The notes beneath the pieces are model-generated. The model was not told the origin of the DNA. It saw only the letters and a list, made by a program, of their open reading frames with translations, and made no database searches. Below, one piece after another: positions 1 through 13,362 of a stretch of 64,000 nt of DNA. Source of the stretch: Nymphalis io (Eukaryota > Arthropoda > Insecta > Lepidoptera > Nymphalidae); the NCBI RefSeq assembly GCF_905147045.1, contig NC_065918.1:558001-622000 (forward strand), given 5' to 3'. Position 1 is the stretch's first letter. The number at the start of each line of letters is the position of its first letter. Made by a program: the position numbers and the translations under genes.

Positions 1-262
1 TAGCGAAGCCATCCCATAGGTGTGAGCAATATTCAATGCAAGACCGCATCTGCATTTTGTATAACAGGAGCAGTTCTTGTGGCGTGAAAAAACGCCGCAC
101 TTTGTTCAGAACCCCGAGTTTCCGTGAGGCTGTTATCATAACAGCCTCTATATAATCACTTGGTTTGGGGTCGCTCCGAACGTCAATTCCCAGCATGGCA
201 ATTTTGTTTTGTATCACCAGCGGAGTGCCACAGAGGGAAGGAACAGGGGAAAATGGTGTCAT
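1..262 (-). mobile_element. Fragment of Jockey/CR1-like LINE, reverse transcriptase C-terminal region, antisense
   Basis: The reverse complement of this stretch aligns base for base, with scattered substitutions, to about 35,515-35,785, which is inside the intact LINE reverse transcriptase ORF further right in this window. Shared landmarks include the stretch coding for LNKVRRFF and the following [14 protein letters not shown] segment. The copy is truncated at both sides (by the window edge on the left) and carries substitutions and small length changes, so it is a dead fragment. It belongs to the same family as the copies at 30,973-31,310 and 34,809-36,300 and reads in the opposite direction. 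Direct comparison within the window is the basis; the clade name is inferred from protein motifs of the intact copy. Confidence 0.85.
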
Positions 263-3200
263 TTTCGCTGATCAAAATGTTTCATTTAATCAATATTTAC
301 CGTCGTGTACACACATCTATAGGATATATTATTTATTTTGTAATAACGAATTTCACCGAGAGTTAAAAAGTCAACATTACAGTTACTATTACCAACGGTC
401 AACTAATTAACTATACGTTTAAAAAAATTAACCACCCAACGTTGGAGAGTTAACAATATGGCGAATGGTTAATGCACAACCACGACAGCTATTTTGTACG
501 TCTTCTTGTTGTCAACATCGAATTTCTCAAATATTCTTTGTATAATTTATATTGAATTTAAACATAGTTAGATATTATGGCAAAGTGTCAGAAAGTTCAT
601 CAGGCGATGATATTTTTGAGGATTACGTGTTAATGAGAAGGCCGAAAATTTTTAGACCACGTAACCCGTGGACTTTGGACACCTGGGGTGGTGTAGACTT
701 AGAGCTAAAATAAATCGAATTTAATGAAAAATAAATCATGTTTGTAGAACAATAGACGTGTCGCATAGAATTAGCTTGACTCGACATAATAATCTATTCT
801 GGAGATTCCCATGACAAAGAAATCACGTACGTACATAGTAGTTACATATAATAAAACATTTATTGATAAAAACTAACACGTAAATTACTAAAGTAATACT
901 AATTATGAAAGAGTTCTCAAAGAAGGAAAGTAAGAAAACTGCACGTTCAAAGCATAATCTGCATTTACAAAAAAATGCCTAGGACGATCCCGGCACGGCA
1001 GTGATGTCAGAGAACCTACCTAACGCTAATTATTTTGATGAAAGGTTGATAAAAGAAATTCAAAAGTTAACAACTGTATTGATTGTCTATGAAAGTCAGT
1101 CTGTCGCAGATAAGCGCACAGTAAAATTTAAAATATTAATTACTTACATATACAATTAATTACAAAAACTAATTTATAATAATAACGAAACACAAAATGG
1201 TACAAGTATTTTTTTACAAAGATTAAACAGACGCTTATTATCGACGTATTAATTGGAAATCATATGAATTATTAATATGTCGTATGAAAACATTCAACAA
1301 GTTTATTTGCGCAACTTGACTCACGATTTAAACGCAGATTGGACAATACAAGCAGGCTACAATTGACTCTTGTCCCAGATACAATATCAATTTATTTTTT
1401 GATGTACAATTACATCTAAAAATATTTCGTACTAGAATTGTCATTCAATGTTAAGGGGAACTCCGTTAGTATTCGTACAGTTGTAGGTACATAAATTATT
1501 TATACAGAACATATCATTTATAATGGCATAACTATATAATATAAATAATACAATTAATTAATTAATTAATACAAAATCACGGCAAGCAAAAAAATAATAA
1601 TAAGAAAAAGTGTTGTAATTTTAGTTTTCAGTTGCTTAAAGGTTCTCCTCGAAGTTCGCATATTTAATTTTCATACATTCCTCTCAGTCTCGATACTCAG
1701 ATTTTCAAAACTATTTTTAAGAGATTTCATCGTCCTCGTTATATTTGTGATGAGATTAAGAAAATATATCTATTACCATCGATTATCATCGATTTATAAA
1801 TTAAGTTTGGATTTTATACCTTATCGTTGACAGGCGAGCATCGTTCATTCTGTAAGAGTTAAGGGAGAAAGATTTTTGAAAGTATTTGCGATGGGTTACA
1901 TTGTCAGTGACTCCGCTGTCCCCGTCATCCAGACTATAAGACAGATCATGGCGAGTTTGTTGTTGCCCTGATTTAGACTGGTGGGCTTATTTATTTTATT
2001 GACATATCTCCTAATATCCCTGTCCATATCTTAAAAGCTATTGATGATAATCAATGACAGAACAATCGTTATAATAATTTTCTTTACAAAGAAAACAAGC
2101 CATTATGGCTTTGAATATTTTGCGCGGGTACATAATATAATCCAACGATTGCTGATTTTTTCTTTCGTTTTTTGATAAAGAATAAAACAAATAATGAATA
2201 CCCGCTCAGTGTTATACACAGTGAAAGCGTCTCATAGACCTCGCGGCCAAAAGACCCCCAGCGCCGAGAACATCGTGTCGCTTACGTGTTTTAGTCGACA
2301 CTGAGTTATAGCAATTGTGAAATTATTACTTTACTAGAATTTTATTGATTCATTATTTGTACTTATATGAACTTACTTTACTCGTAGGACCAATTTTATA
2401 TTACATATTGATATGTACCCATAACTGTAAAAAAAAAACAAACATCTCCCCACGAAGTCACTGCGCATAAATATTCTGTATTCTGGCTACATAGGACCCG
2501 GATAAAAACATCGGCAAAATCATCAACGACATGATTTGTTATGCACTCGCTGATATGCAGTCCGCATTCACGTAGACAATCGTGTTAATTTGTTGGCAAT
2601 ATAGAACAAAATAATTTAATTTAAATTCGTTTCAATGTTCTCATTATCTTGAAAGTATACAAACTTTTCGTTTTAATGTCTAGTTCGTGAGGTATAAATG
2701 TTGTTGATTCACAATAAAATTTCTTATAACAACAAGATTTTGCCGGTCGTCGAAGTGATGGGCGGTAAGAGGGTGCAAGAGGGTGCACCCGCACCTACCT
2801 GAGAGCATACTCAAATACTCGATGTATTTTAATTTGTCTTTAATTTAACTGACATGACTTAAATATCAATCCCTATATACCCTATCTGAAAAGATAGATA
2901 GGAATATAATATAATTTAATTAGTTAACATTGCAATGTAAATATGTATATAAATGTCCCTGAAATTTATCCTCCGGCCCCATGGTCAATGTCGTAGGCTA
3001 TTTTGAAAATAGATACTGACATTATAGATTGCGAAGCTACATTAAACAAATTATTTTATTCGAGTAACCTGTAATCGATCTAATGTGAACCTGCGTTGTG
3101 GAAGCGAATGCGACTAAATTTGTAAACATGTATTCGCTACTGGTCCTCCCTGGTTACATACAATACATTGTATCAGCTAATCTCTGTAGCTTTCATTCTG

Positions 3201-3949
3201 ATTTAACAATTTAGCTGTTTCCACGTATTATATTATCTATTGTACACGAAATAAAACCATATTTCTACTAGAATAGAGTTTAATATTACATTAAATTACA
3301 TTACATGTTATCTAAATAAAATGACCCTCAAAATATTCAATCAATTATTTTATTACTTTTGAGTTAATTTAATGTTATCATCAAAACTTATCACTGTAAG
3401 ATATAAATGATCGAAATTAGCTTCTGAGTTTCTTTCCGGGTTTTCTCGGTAAAATCGACATTCCGAAACGGTAGTAGCTTACCATAAATTTAATCTTTAC
3501 ATTTAGCCGACGATTCAAAAGTACTTGTAAGAGTCGTCTCGAGTAAAATATTTATTTATATTTAATTTGCTTTAATTTAACGAACTATTAATTGCTTCGT
3601 CATAAATTTGTTACTTGCAAGATAAAATTCAATACAAATGTGCATTTACGATTGTCACTGTTTCATAACCTCGTTGTACGTTTGTCCCAGTTTCGTCAAG
3701 ACTATTTTTCATTTGTTTATGGCGCCCTATGGCTCGCTCCAGATGACATTGAGCGGGAATCAAATCGATGGCGGTGGCGTCTCGTTGTCTGCATCTCGTT
3801 TGACGTCACCGGGGAAAGTGTGAGAGAAATGAATTGTATCGTCTTTTCATTCTCTCCAATTCGAATTCGTTTATATTGATGTTGAAACAACTTTACATAA
3901 AATTACAATATGCCGTAATTACCCAAAACTTTTCTATGATACTTTTTTG
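263..3949. other. AT-rich intergenic DNA without recognisable gene
   Basis: No ORF here has the composition, length or motifs of a host protein. Short ORFs such as those near 3,592-3,879 lie in unremarkable AT-rich sequence. I see no clear repeat-family member, tRNA or splice-flanked exon. It could contain upstream regulatory DNA or a noncoding first exon of Alh, but nothing in the sequence shows it. Confidence 0.5.
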
Positions 3950-4070
3950 TCTATCTATACTAATATTATAAAAAGGTTAAATTTGATTTTTGATGTTTAT
4001 TTGTATTGGATAAACTCAAAACTACTATACCGATTTAAAAAAGATTTTGTATGCACCACGTTTGTTACAT
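3950..4070 (+). mobile_element. Helitron 5'-end fragment
   Basis: The stretch opens with the TCTATACTAATATTATAAA-type motif (at about 3,950-3,972, with a small duplication of TCTA) that marks the 5' end of many lepidopteran Helitrons. It is followed by a segment that includes AAACTCAAAACTACT and a phrase about 'ACCGATTTAAAAAAGATTTT' typical of the same elements. The fragment stops where a family A repeat begins near 4,070, so it is a truncated, non-autonomous piece. Confidence 0.5.
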
Positions 4071-4445
4071 ATTCTACCGCCAAAGAGCAATGTTTTTAGT
4101 ATTGTTGTGTTCCTGTTTGAATGGCGAATGAGCCTACTACAGGCACAGGCACTCCGGTGGTAGATTTATGTCAATTAATAAGTAAGTGTTGTTATACTTA
4201 CTTATTAATTGACTTATTGATATTATTAATAATAATAGAATTGATATTATTATACTTTACTCTATGGGCGAATATAGAAGTGTTCTTCTATATTGAATAA
4301 ATTTTTTTGACTTTGACTTTGACAAAGCGCAATTTAGTTCCCAAGCCTGGTGGCGCATAAGCGTTGTAAGGGATGGATAATATTGTTCATAGTGCCAATG
4401 TCTATGGGTAACGGTGACCAGTTACCTATTATAAAAAAAGAAATA
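4065..4445 (+). repeat. Family A (SINE-like) repeat, split by an insertion
   Basis: Positions about 4,070-4,175 match the 5' half of family A (the GTTCCGGTTTGAAGGGTGAG region, here diverged). Positions about 4,330-4,445 match its 3' half (TTAGTTCCCAAGG.. to GGTGACCAGTTACC). Between them sits an unrelated AT-rich insert of about 150 bp ending in a (TTTGAC)n tail at 4,308-4,322, which looks like the 3' tail of another retroelement. Family A copies elsewhere in the window are at 20,855, 36,610, 41,998, 45,080 and 54,345. Confidence 0.55.
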
Positions 4446-6822
4446 ACGGGTCACATTTTCCAAAAGGTCTGTTTCATGATGTGGAACAAATGTACGATGA
4501 CCCACCACACCTTAGGATACAATAATTAAAAAACCCATTAAAAATACGCAGGGCGTGTGCTTTATGCATACATATTATTATTATACTTTACTGTATGGGC
4601 GAATATATCGATAGGCGAATGTTTTTACCATGTTGTTTAAAAAATGCTCGATACAATTTATATTTTTATAAACTGTATGTGAAGAAAGATTTTTCATTTT
4701 TATCAAGTACAATAGGTATTCAATATTATTCAATACATATTATAAGTCTATTATTTTTTTGTTTGTTCTTCTCACGAACCACTAGGTCGGATAGGAAAAC
4801 ACGAAAACAAAAAATACAAATAACAACGTTTTAATAGTAAAATAAAGAATGGAAGAAACGTAAAACCTCACGTTCGACGTTAATGCACTAAAATAAGTCT
4901 GTTTTTTATTTTATCTTAAAACAAGCTTTAACAATGTACTACAGCACTAAAAGGGTATGCAAACTTTCAGCTCAATCCGTTGAGTAGAACTGGTCAACAA
5001 TTTCGATGAAAGATTTGTCGCAACACATATATAACATACACACATATGTAACAAACAAATTACAAATGTTACATATATTTATGCGATTGCTGTACCCACG
5101 ATTACTAGTATTAATCAGCACTATATTTTGTTCTACAACGATATTTTTGTTTTTAGTTAAAACTATATTTATTATATTTTGTACATATTTTGCCTGCGAA
5201 TATTTTCCTATTTTGTAAAATTTTTATTTTGGTCTAAGCTGATGATACTTTGAAAGAGTGTGAAATACGTTTTCATTGCACTTTTTTAAGGATTTTCAAT
5301 ATGATCTGAAAAAATTATGTATTTTTATAGTGTGATGTTAAAACATCAACATCAGAATTCATTTATTTACGTTCTACATAATTTATTAGAGAGCCATCTA
5401 AATAAAAATAAAGAATAAAGAGTTAGATAATATTATTTTTCGTTATAACGTCGGATGCCCGAAACCCTAGCAAATCCCAATGTTTCCCTTCAAAGCAAAC
5501 ATAAAATTGCCTGTACATTGCATAAATTGAAATTGCACGTCTTTACATCATAGAACATTTTATTATATTACTTTTATTAAGGAAGAGAGAACCTAGCAAA
5601 GGAAACTTCGCATCTTCCGACAAATTGGAAAATCATGTCTGTGTAATCATATTTGTGTCGTTAGTTTGTCAAAGTCAATGCAGAAATCTTAAATCAGTAG
5701 ATAGACAACGTTAAATTTGCTTATTGATTGTGAAAAATCTAAAAAAAGCATTTATGTTTTTACTTGAAACAGCCTGAAGCTGATCGTTTTACTCTCAATG
5801 TACCTATGTTATCTTATAACATCACAGCTAATTTTGTACTATATTAACTAAGCAGAAAATATTCCATTAAGATATGTATTTTTATAAAATGTTTTTTAAC
5901 TTTTTTTCTAATCCTTTTATAAAAGCGTAATAGGTTCTCGCTTAAGAAGCGCTTAATGAGGTATAATCCGATAGTCAGTTATTAATAAAAATAATTAGTA
6001 TTCGTGTGGGTAGTAGTTGTGAGACTGAATATTCAATATTATAATTATTTATAAAAATAAATAACAAAGAAGAAGTTATAGAAAACTACTACTAAGTACT
6101 TACTAGCTACTCATAACTATATGCTTCGCTCATGTGGCACACCCTAAGAGTTGTTAATGTTGTATCATTAGAAACACGAAGTCAGTAAGGTCCGCGTCTG
6201 TCGCCTTTATTACATTGCGATGGCTATTAACAGTGCTTCGATTGTGATAACGAAACAAAGGGTAAAGTACTATGCTATCAATTTCTCATATTTGCTTCTT
6301 GATTTACACTTCATGTATAATCAGGAATAAACCCTTAAATATCGATAACAGAATTAAGGTAATATAGGATGTTATTATGTTTAATATTGTTCGTGGAAAA
6401 CTCAAAAGCACATAAATTCTGCCAATCGGATTAAGTGTAACAGTTAGGCACATGAATTCGGAACAATTATTATAAGTGGCGTATGTCTTTGAAAGGTTCA
6501 TTTACTGCTATTACCTAACTGATAATACGGTTGTTTAAATAGATAGATATAAAGAAGAATAAATAGATAGTATTTTCAATAGTATTCATTGTTCTATTAC
6601 TACTTCAATTATATTTGTTTGGAGAAAGGGAAATGTTATGTTTCACACTGTATCGTTAAATTTAAATGTAGAAAGTGTAATTATAATTTTTACAATCCGA
6701 TATCAAATTATGTTTAGATTTTAGAATTAAAATATTGTGAGCTGATACCGGTCATACCACGCCATCTGTTTACTTGAGTGGTAAACTGTTATGTCATGGC
6801 GTGACGTGTGATTTTAGTCTGC
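4446..6822. other. Intergenic DNA, no recognisable gene
   Basis: AT-rich sequence with only spurious short ORFs. A 32-bp segment at 4,244-4,277 is repeated almost exactly at 4,572-4,607. No host exon, RNA gene or classified transposon was recognised here. Confidence 0.45.
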
Positions 6823-8115
6823 ATGGTTAGGGAGCTGGCGAATATCTCGGTATATGATTTGCTCATGTTTTATATCTTGCTTTTGTCCGCAGCGGACTGG
6901 AGTACTGCAGCGTTGTATGGAATCCCTTCTATGATGTTTATTCCAAAAGATCAGAAAGTGTTCAGAAACGTTTCTTGTGGCATCTATGTTATAAAAACGG
7001 GTTGGCTACAACCAAACTATAAAGATAGGTTAATACATTTAAAAATGAAATCGCTTGCTGATCGAAGATGCTGGCTGGATAGCCTTTTTATGTATAAACT
7101 CATTAATGGTATTTTGGACTGTCCAAAACTACTGTCACTTATTTGTATTTCCGCGCCCACAAAATGCCTACGCTTGAACAGGCGTAAATTGTTTAAAACT
7201 AAAGCTTCAAAATCGAACCTAGGACATATTAGACATATTAGGTTTACCTATAAATAGAATTATAAAGACCTATAATTGCGTAGACATGGGCAAGGATGTA
7301 AACATCTCTACCAACAATATACTTATGTTTAGAAGGTCCATAATGGAATTGATAAGTAATACTTAATTATCCATATTAGTTTTCATTATTATTTTTATTT
7401 TAATTTATTAATTTTTTATTCATTCTTTTTTTTTGTTTTGTAACTTGAAATTTAGATATGTCTTTTATTTGTTTTTTTTTGTGCTATTATGTATATGTTG
7501 CCTTATTGTTTATGCAGTTATCACGTGGAATTGAGGTACTACTTCTTTTAATTTTTATTTTAGGAACTGTATGCTATCATGTATTCGTGTGTACTTTGTT
7601 GGTGATCTAATAAATAAATAAATAAATATTAGATGTCCGGATGCCTCATCATCGATTTTCTTTATTCTTATAAGTAAGGTAAGCATTCCTACAAGAGACA
7701 TTCAGATATGAGCAAATTACATAGAATGCCTTTTTAACATTTTGAAGCGCTGTAGTTTGAGAGAGGCAACATACTTGAATACTATTTTTTGTAAACTTTC
7801 ATAGTGATAATTATCCAACAATTTAGATCTAGCTGCGGTGTACATGTATTCTAAAATAGATTACTACAAAAGTCAGATATCTAAAATGGAACTGAAGAAA
7901 TCTGAACTACTGCGTTTGGGCCGAGACGATCGAATAAATAGTACCACCTTTTTTACAAATTCAAAACACTGACAATTGACAATGCAGCGCTACCACGGTG
8001 GAAGACGCGGTTCTCAATGTTTCTAGTTAGTTCTATACTATAAATAGTCACTATTAATAGTGTCTATCACTGGAGCAAATCATTTAGTCATTTTGTTCGC
8101 CAGCTCCCTAACCAT
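6823..8115. mobile_element. DNA-transposon-like element bounded by inverted repeats, carrying a LINE insertion
   Basis: The 20 bases at 6,823-6,842 (starting ATGGTTAGGGAGCTGG) are present as an exact reverse complement at 8,096-8,115. A second exact 11-base match, ATGATTTGCTC at 6,854-6,864, is inverted at 8,073-8,083 with nearly the same spacing from the outer ends (31 and 32 bases). Together they form imperfect terminal inverted repeats of about 42 bp. No target-site duplication is clear to me and no transposase is seen. The interior holds a LINE fragment from about 6,885 to 7,628, so the original element was probably a short non-autonomous one of about 550 bp. The superfamily is unknown. 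Confidence 0.55.
6885..7628 (+). mobile_element. 5'-truncated LINE, reverse transcriptase C-terminal remnant
   Basis: In one frame the DNA from about 6,890 codes for SGLEYCSVVWNPFYD followed by a run ending LWHLCYKNGL, the conserved region downstream of LINE reverse transcriptase. A frameshift then moves the homology into another frame (YKDRLIHLKMKSLADRR..DSLFMYKLINGILDCP). The segment ends in a (TAAA)n tail at about 7,608-7,628, as expected for a LINE 3' end on the + strand. It is a different family from the intact copy at 34.8 kb. It lies inside the inverted-repeat element 6,823-8,115 and is non-functional because of the frameshift and truncation. Confidence 0.7.
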
Positions 8116-11100
8116 AATTTAATGCGAACAAAATCTGAGCGCTCGTCGATATTTCATTCTATTTATTGACAATCCTCGGAAAGAATATAATTGTTAGTAA
8201 AATCTACGTTTGTTTTTAATAACATTTTTCACTTATTGTGGCTTTAATATTAGTTATTTTAATTATTTCAATTAAATCTATGATATTAAGTACCTACTTA
8301 TTGAAATAACTATTTTCCTACTAACTAACCAGTTTAAAATATATATATTCGCCTTATTCGAGATTAAAATACTCTACGTTGGCTTTGCAGAAATTAAGTA
8401 CTTTATTGATTTCATTGCTGAAATTTCTTTATTATAATTATTTCAATGATATATACGCACCTATTGTATAAAAAATATTAAATTCAGTATTGGCCTACTG
8501 GGTGGTAGTAGCAGTATTATAACCGATCTGATGTATGTACACCCATATATTACTCGATACAGGTATAGGTACTTATTTTAGTGTGTGGTAACACTTATGA
8601 TATTGAAGCTCTTTTCACTTTCTACATAAAGTTAAAAAAACAATTACAAAATAATTGATGACTCGATAATGAAAACCACGAGAAGTGAAAACTTTCTGTT
8701 GTAATGTGGACTTGGGCTTCTTATTTTATGAGGGATTTGCACATTTTTAGGATCCACAAGGCTCTAATGTTGCGATGATGTTGCTGTGGCGATTACAATT
8801 ACATTATTATTAAATAATATTTCATTCTATTATTTTTATTTTTATAATTTCTTTGTTTATTATGAAAATATACGATTATTAAAATAATATAAATACACTG
8901 CACGGCTTAAAGGTATTGTTTCTCATGAAATGAATAGCTGTATCTCTTTCTAATGCTACTATAGAAAATGCTTCGAAAAAATTATTAATTTTATTATGAC
9001 TATACAAAATAAAAAATTAATATCATTACAACATTTAATAATTTGATTTTAAAACAAAATGTTAAATTATTTATATATAGCTAGCTTCATAAACGCCTCC
9101 GAGCATTTGCATCAACAAAACAAAATGCATCCAATCAGTAATCAACATGGCTTGTGTCTAATGGAAGCCAAAGTAAAGATCGTAATATAGTGCTAAGGCG
9201 TGTTAACAATAATTTGGTCTGATTATATTATTGTTTTTAAATAATTGTTTTAGTCAAATTTCATATGAATTTATATCGCGTGTGTTGACTTCATTTTTAT
9301 ACAATAACGCTAGGAGCAGGTGAGGTGACATGCTTGTCAATAATCGAAAGAAATGATGAATGAATAAGTAGTGCCGGGATATTGATATTCCTCAACAATG
9401 AACGGATGTGGTTTTTTTTTCGGTAAATATATAACAATTCGATGGAAGTAGCATCTTCATCACCACCATGTTACATATTTCATCCATTAATCGGCAGGTC
9501 TGATCGAAACTATAATTTATTCCTTTTTTCATATAACACATTTATCTGTTACCATTACATTAATTTTCTGCGCCGTTAATTGAAAAATTATGATTATGTA
9601 ACAGAGGTTCATAATACGCGTGTCCACGCAGCTTTGAATCCGTAAGTTATTGATTAGGTGCAGGACCAATGCACAGTGCAGATATCAAGCAACAGTTGTG
9701 CTTACAAGTTACAACCGAATGGTTGTGCGGCTCTGTCTGCACGAGTAATAATCTAAATAAATAAAATAGTAGATAAAGACAAAGTGTAAAACAATATTAT
9801 TTTAGATTACCTGTTATTAATTTTAGAGTGCATTCTGAGTGAATTTTCTTTGACTCTTATATTATTTCTGGTACATATTAGTTTTTATATTATTAAAATC
9901 AGTTTTAGTTTATTAATATTGAATCCCATGCTTGGTATGTTCCCAGTGGGTTGACAAACAGTTCTATCTTTTTGCTTTACCAAATCTTAGCAATATTGTG
10001 CTTTAAAAAAAACAAATATCAATTTTATCTAAATGTAACACCAACTAAAATCATTTTATTAATCAATAATAATGTATTGATTAGTAGTATGAAAGTATAC
10101 AGTGAAGTTTAGCTGAATCTCTGAATCCATTCAGCTTGGTGCCCAATAATAATAAATTTAGCAATTGGAGTTTCATCTAATAAGACTAAATTCATCTTTT
10201 ATCAGAAATATTCAATTAATTCAACTCAAATGTTATGTTAGAAATTATAAGGTACGAGTTATAAAAATATAGATGCCATGCTGTTATATCTCAGAAGTTT
10301 CCATTAATAACACTATTGAAGCTTAAAATTGAAGATAGCTTAGAAAATTCTTTGTAGTGAGCCGAACATTTAACTTATTTACTATCATTCAGTCATTTTA
10401 ACACAAAACACCTAAATAACAAAATATTGGTAGCTTAGAACAAAAGCCGATGGCTTTCATTCTAATGAGGACTGCAAAATGCTGAAAGACAGCACTATTA
10501 ATTTGCTTGGTTTTTAAAAAAATACTAAATAATAATTCTAAAATATATTATTGCAGTTATTGAAAAAACAATGGTAATTAAACAATTTTTTGTGGCAAAA
10601 AAACATATTATTATAAGTATTGATATTTACTCAAGGAATGGTAAAAATATGATTATTTCTACATTTCAATAAAATTAACATGCTTTGAATTTATCTTTGT
10701 AAAATCAACCACCATTTATCTTAATTTGATTAAGTTCTAGTTTTAACAATATGTAATAAATTTTATTTTTAATTGAGAGTAACATTTTGGAAATTTAAAA
10801 ATTAATTTTAGATCATAAACAAAATTTTAAAATTGTGTTTTGAGGGCATAGATTATACACATTATTTATAATAATATTATATGGGCATAGATTATAAATT
10901 AAAATTCCATAAATAAATCATCGAGCAGAATTCAGAATTCAGGAATAACAACTGTAATATAATTCGCTTCCACACCATCTAATAATTCATGGAAAAACAC
11001 AATTAATTATCAGATGCTATTATATGTTGCCTTCATCGAATATTCAAAAGTGGTGGATATTAACCGTGTATCTGATCTAGTCTAAGAAAATAGAGAGTGG

Positions 11101-11347
11101 AAAAAATTGTATCAATGAATAATAAAAAAATATTTTAAAATAAAAAACTGATTGTCTGAACCGTGTGACGCCACGCCAGAGGCTATAAATGCATCAAAAA
11201 TATTAAAAAACACCATTATGTTTTTTCCATTCTCCAATTGATGTACAAAAAGGTTGACTCCTTTGAAAAGTAGGTATTAGTATAAATATATAATAGGAAT
11301 TTATTGTCTGGTGAAAAAAAAATAAAGCTGGAATATTTATTAATACA
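8116..11347. other. Intergenic DNA, no recognisable gene
   Basis: AT-rich, without long ORFs, RNA genes or repeat families I can name. A noncoding first exon and the promoter of Alh could lie here or further left; the sequence gives no decisive sign. Confidence 0.45.
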
Positions 11348-12540
11348 ATGAAGATGAAGTGTGGGCCAGACAAGAAAATTTTGGCTAAAAAATCTGTGTT
11401 AATGGCTAGTCAAGAGTATCAATTCCTTATTCAAAGCCGCGGTATCAACATTTTGGCTAACTTAATGACCGAATTACTAAAGAAAATAGCATAAGATAAA
11501 TCAAAAACATGAAGAAAATTGCATAGACAAAAATAAAAAGAGGATTATATAAACAGGTGTCAGACTAGGAGACATGTTATCCCCTTATATATAATAAGCT
11601 GTCAAATGCTGTTTTGAAGCATATCTTTGGTCATCAAGACAGAGGTCTTAACAGCGACGTAATAGTCATAGTTGACAAACTCTTGGAAAGAACTTCAGTG
11701 TAGTGGTATCGACATGGAAGTAAAATAAAAATAAATACAGATGAAATATAGATTATAACTGCCGTGTTGTTCCGTGTAGTGGCCAGATAAAAAAAGGAAG
11801 TTATTGGATTTTTTTGTCGAAGATTCTCAGCTCGGAGGCTGAAAGTTGGAAGTATTAACTCCCGTGCCCCAAAAAGCACGGAGATCCGTTGGTCCTCCAA
11901 TCGTATCGGATTGCCGTCATCGGATTGAGAGTGAGGAAATAGAGATTGCACCTGTGTATGCGCACAAACTTGTTCACTGTAATATGTCCTGCGCAGTTGG
12001 CTAATCTCTTTATATTGGCCGCCGTGTTCGAAATCGGTCAGGAGGATATCATCATCATCATATAGAAAATTATCTGCCCCCATTACTCAATGTCAAAGTA
12101 CAAAATAATAGCTATGCGGTGGAAAAACACTAGTCTGGAAAAAATAATAAAGATTCATGCCTTGTTTAACGGTGTTTGGATGCTGAACTTGCTCGCATGC
12201 TGACAATTATAGAGAAGAACTAGCAAATTGTAAAGCAGGAAAATTGTCGAAATAAGAGATTCAGAGATAAGAAAATAAATCAAAATCCCTTCTGTATAAA
12301 ACAAACAAATTGTGCAAGCTAGTGACCTTAAAGTTACTAAAATATGTGATCAGAAAGCAGGCATGTCCATAAACATTTTTGAATATGATATCCTTTCAAC
12401 CTCAGAGCCAAAATGGACTAGAGATGCAGAGCATAGAATATTATGTGAGGGAGTTGGATGCCAATGCCAAAAGATTTCATTGTTAAGACATCTCACAGAT
12501 TTCTTAGGTCCAAACATTTCTAATATAACCAACTAAACCA
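11348..12540 (+). other. Degraded coding remnants of unknown origin, with a SINE insertion
   Basis: Two stretches look like former protein-coding DNA. One is an ATG-initiated ORF at 11,348-11,494 (48 residues, beginning MKMKCGPDKK). The other is an ORF at 12,312-12,536 whose translation (CDQKAGMSINIFEYD then GVGCQCQKI) has ordinary protein composition. Between them at about 11,556 is a GVRLGDMLSP-like peptide resembling the motif before the catalytic region of LINE reverse transcriptases, soon interrupted by stops. The simplest reading is an old retroelement broken by a SINE at 11,810-12,060. I could not assign the flanking peptides to a family. Confidence 0.3.
11810..12060 (+). repeat. SINE family 3 copy (body and 3' part)
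   Basis: This segment matches 37,660-37,925 closely: a GGAAGTTGGAAGT.. block, the AAAGCACG(G/T) block, CGGATTG(A/C)CGTCATCGGATTG.., GCACCTGTGT.TGCGCACA, and the 3' GGCTAATCTCT..TTGGCCGCCGTG..CGAAATCGGTC. The tRNA-like head visible at 37.5 kb is missing here, so this copy is 5'-truncated. A third, strongly diverged copy is at 60,775-61,003. Confidence 0.75.
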
Positions 12541-13362
12541 ATCAAATTTTTAACAGAAATAAACAGCGTTATCACTATTATTTTTAATAAATGGGTAAAA
12601 AATATATTTTTATCAGTAAACATCATTCCTATTGCTCTGGGAAAGATATTTAAATATTGAAGTAAAAATACTTTTAAAATAGAGCAATATTATTCTAAAA
12701 GAATTCTAGAAAGTTGTTTTAGGCATTTAAAAAAGTTGATATAATCTTGTTTTCTAAATGAAATATTAATAAGACAATCTTAAGTTCAATACACAAACAT
12801 TCTTTGTTGATCAAGCACTCTAAATAAATTCCATTGTTTTTTATGTATCTACATTTTCACAACCATATTGCATGAAAATAGTTTTTATAACAAGCTTTTA
12901 TTTAACTTCACCAGTTAGTACTTGCGAATGGAATCTTCTTACAAAATTTTAAACCAGTTCCACTCAACCGAGTGTGCTTAAATTTTGCATACACTTTGGT
13001 ACCAATACAATCTAGTTGGCTAAATAGTATATTTTTTGTATTTAAGTTAATGGGTTACATGAAAGTTTGTTTTAAAAAGATCCTTTTAACTATTTAATTT
13101 TATTTATTTCATATATTGGTTTTGATGATCATAAGACATGATCACAATTAAGCACTTAAAAAATTCAAATAATATCAATAAGTGTGACATCCTGTTTAAA
13201 GGAATTTCCTAAAGGAAATTTTTGAAATTTGCTTAAGAACCTTTTTGTCTTAGTTTTATATGATGTTTTTGTTCATAATCATAATAATAATGTATTTTTT
13301 TGTAATGATACTTATAATGTTATTATTGTGAACAGGTTTAGTGCAATAATGCTTCCTTCAAT

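Noticed and set aside
11634..12083. 149-residue ORF on the - strand
   Set aside because: Most of it is the reverse complement of a SINE family 3 copy, so the open frame is accidental.
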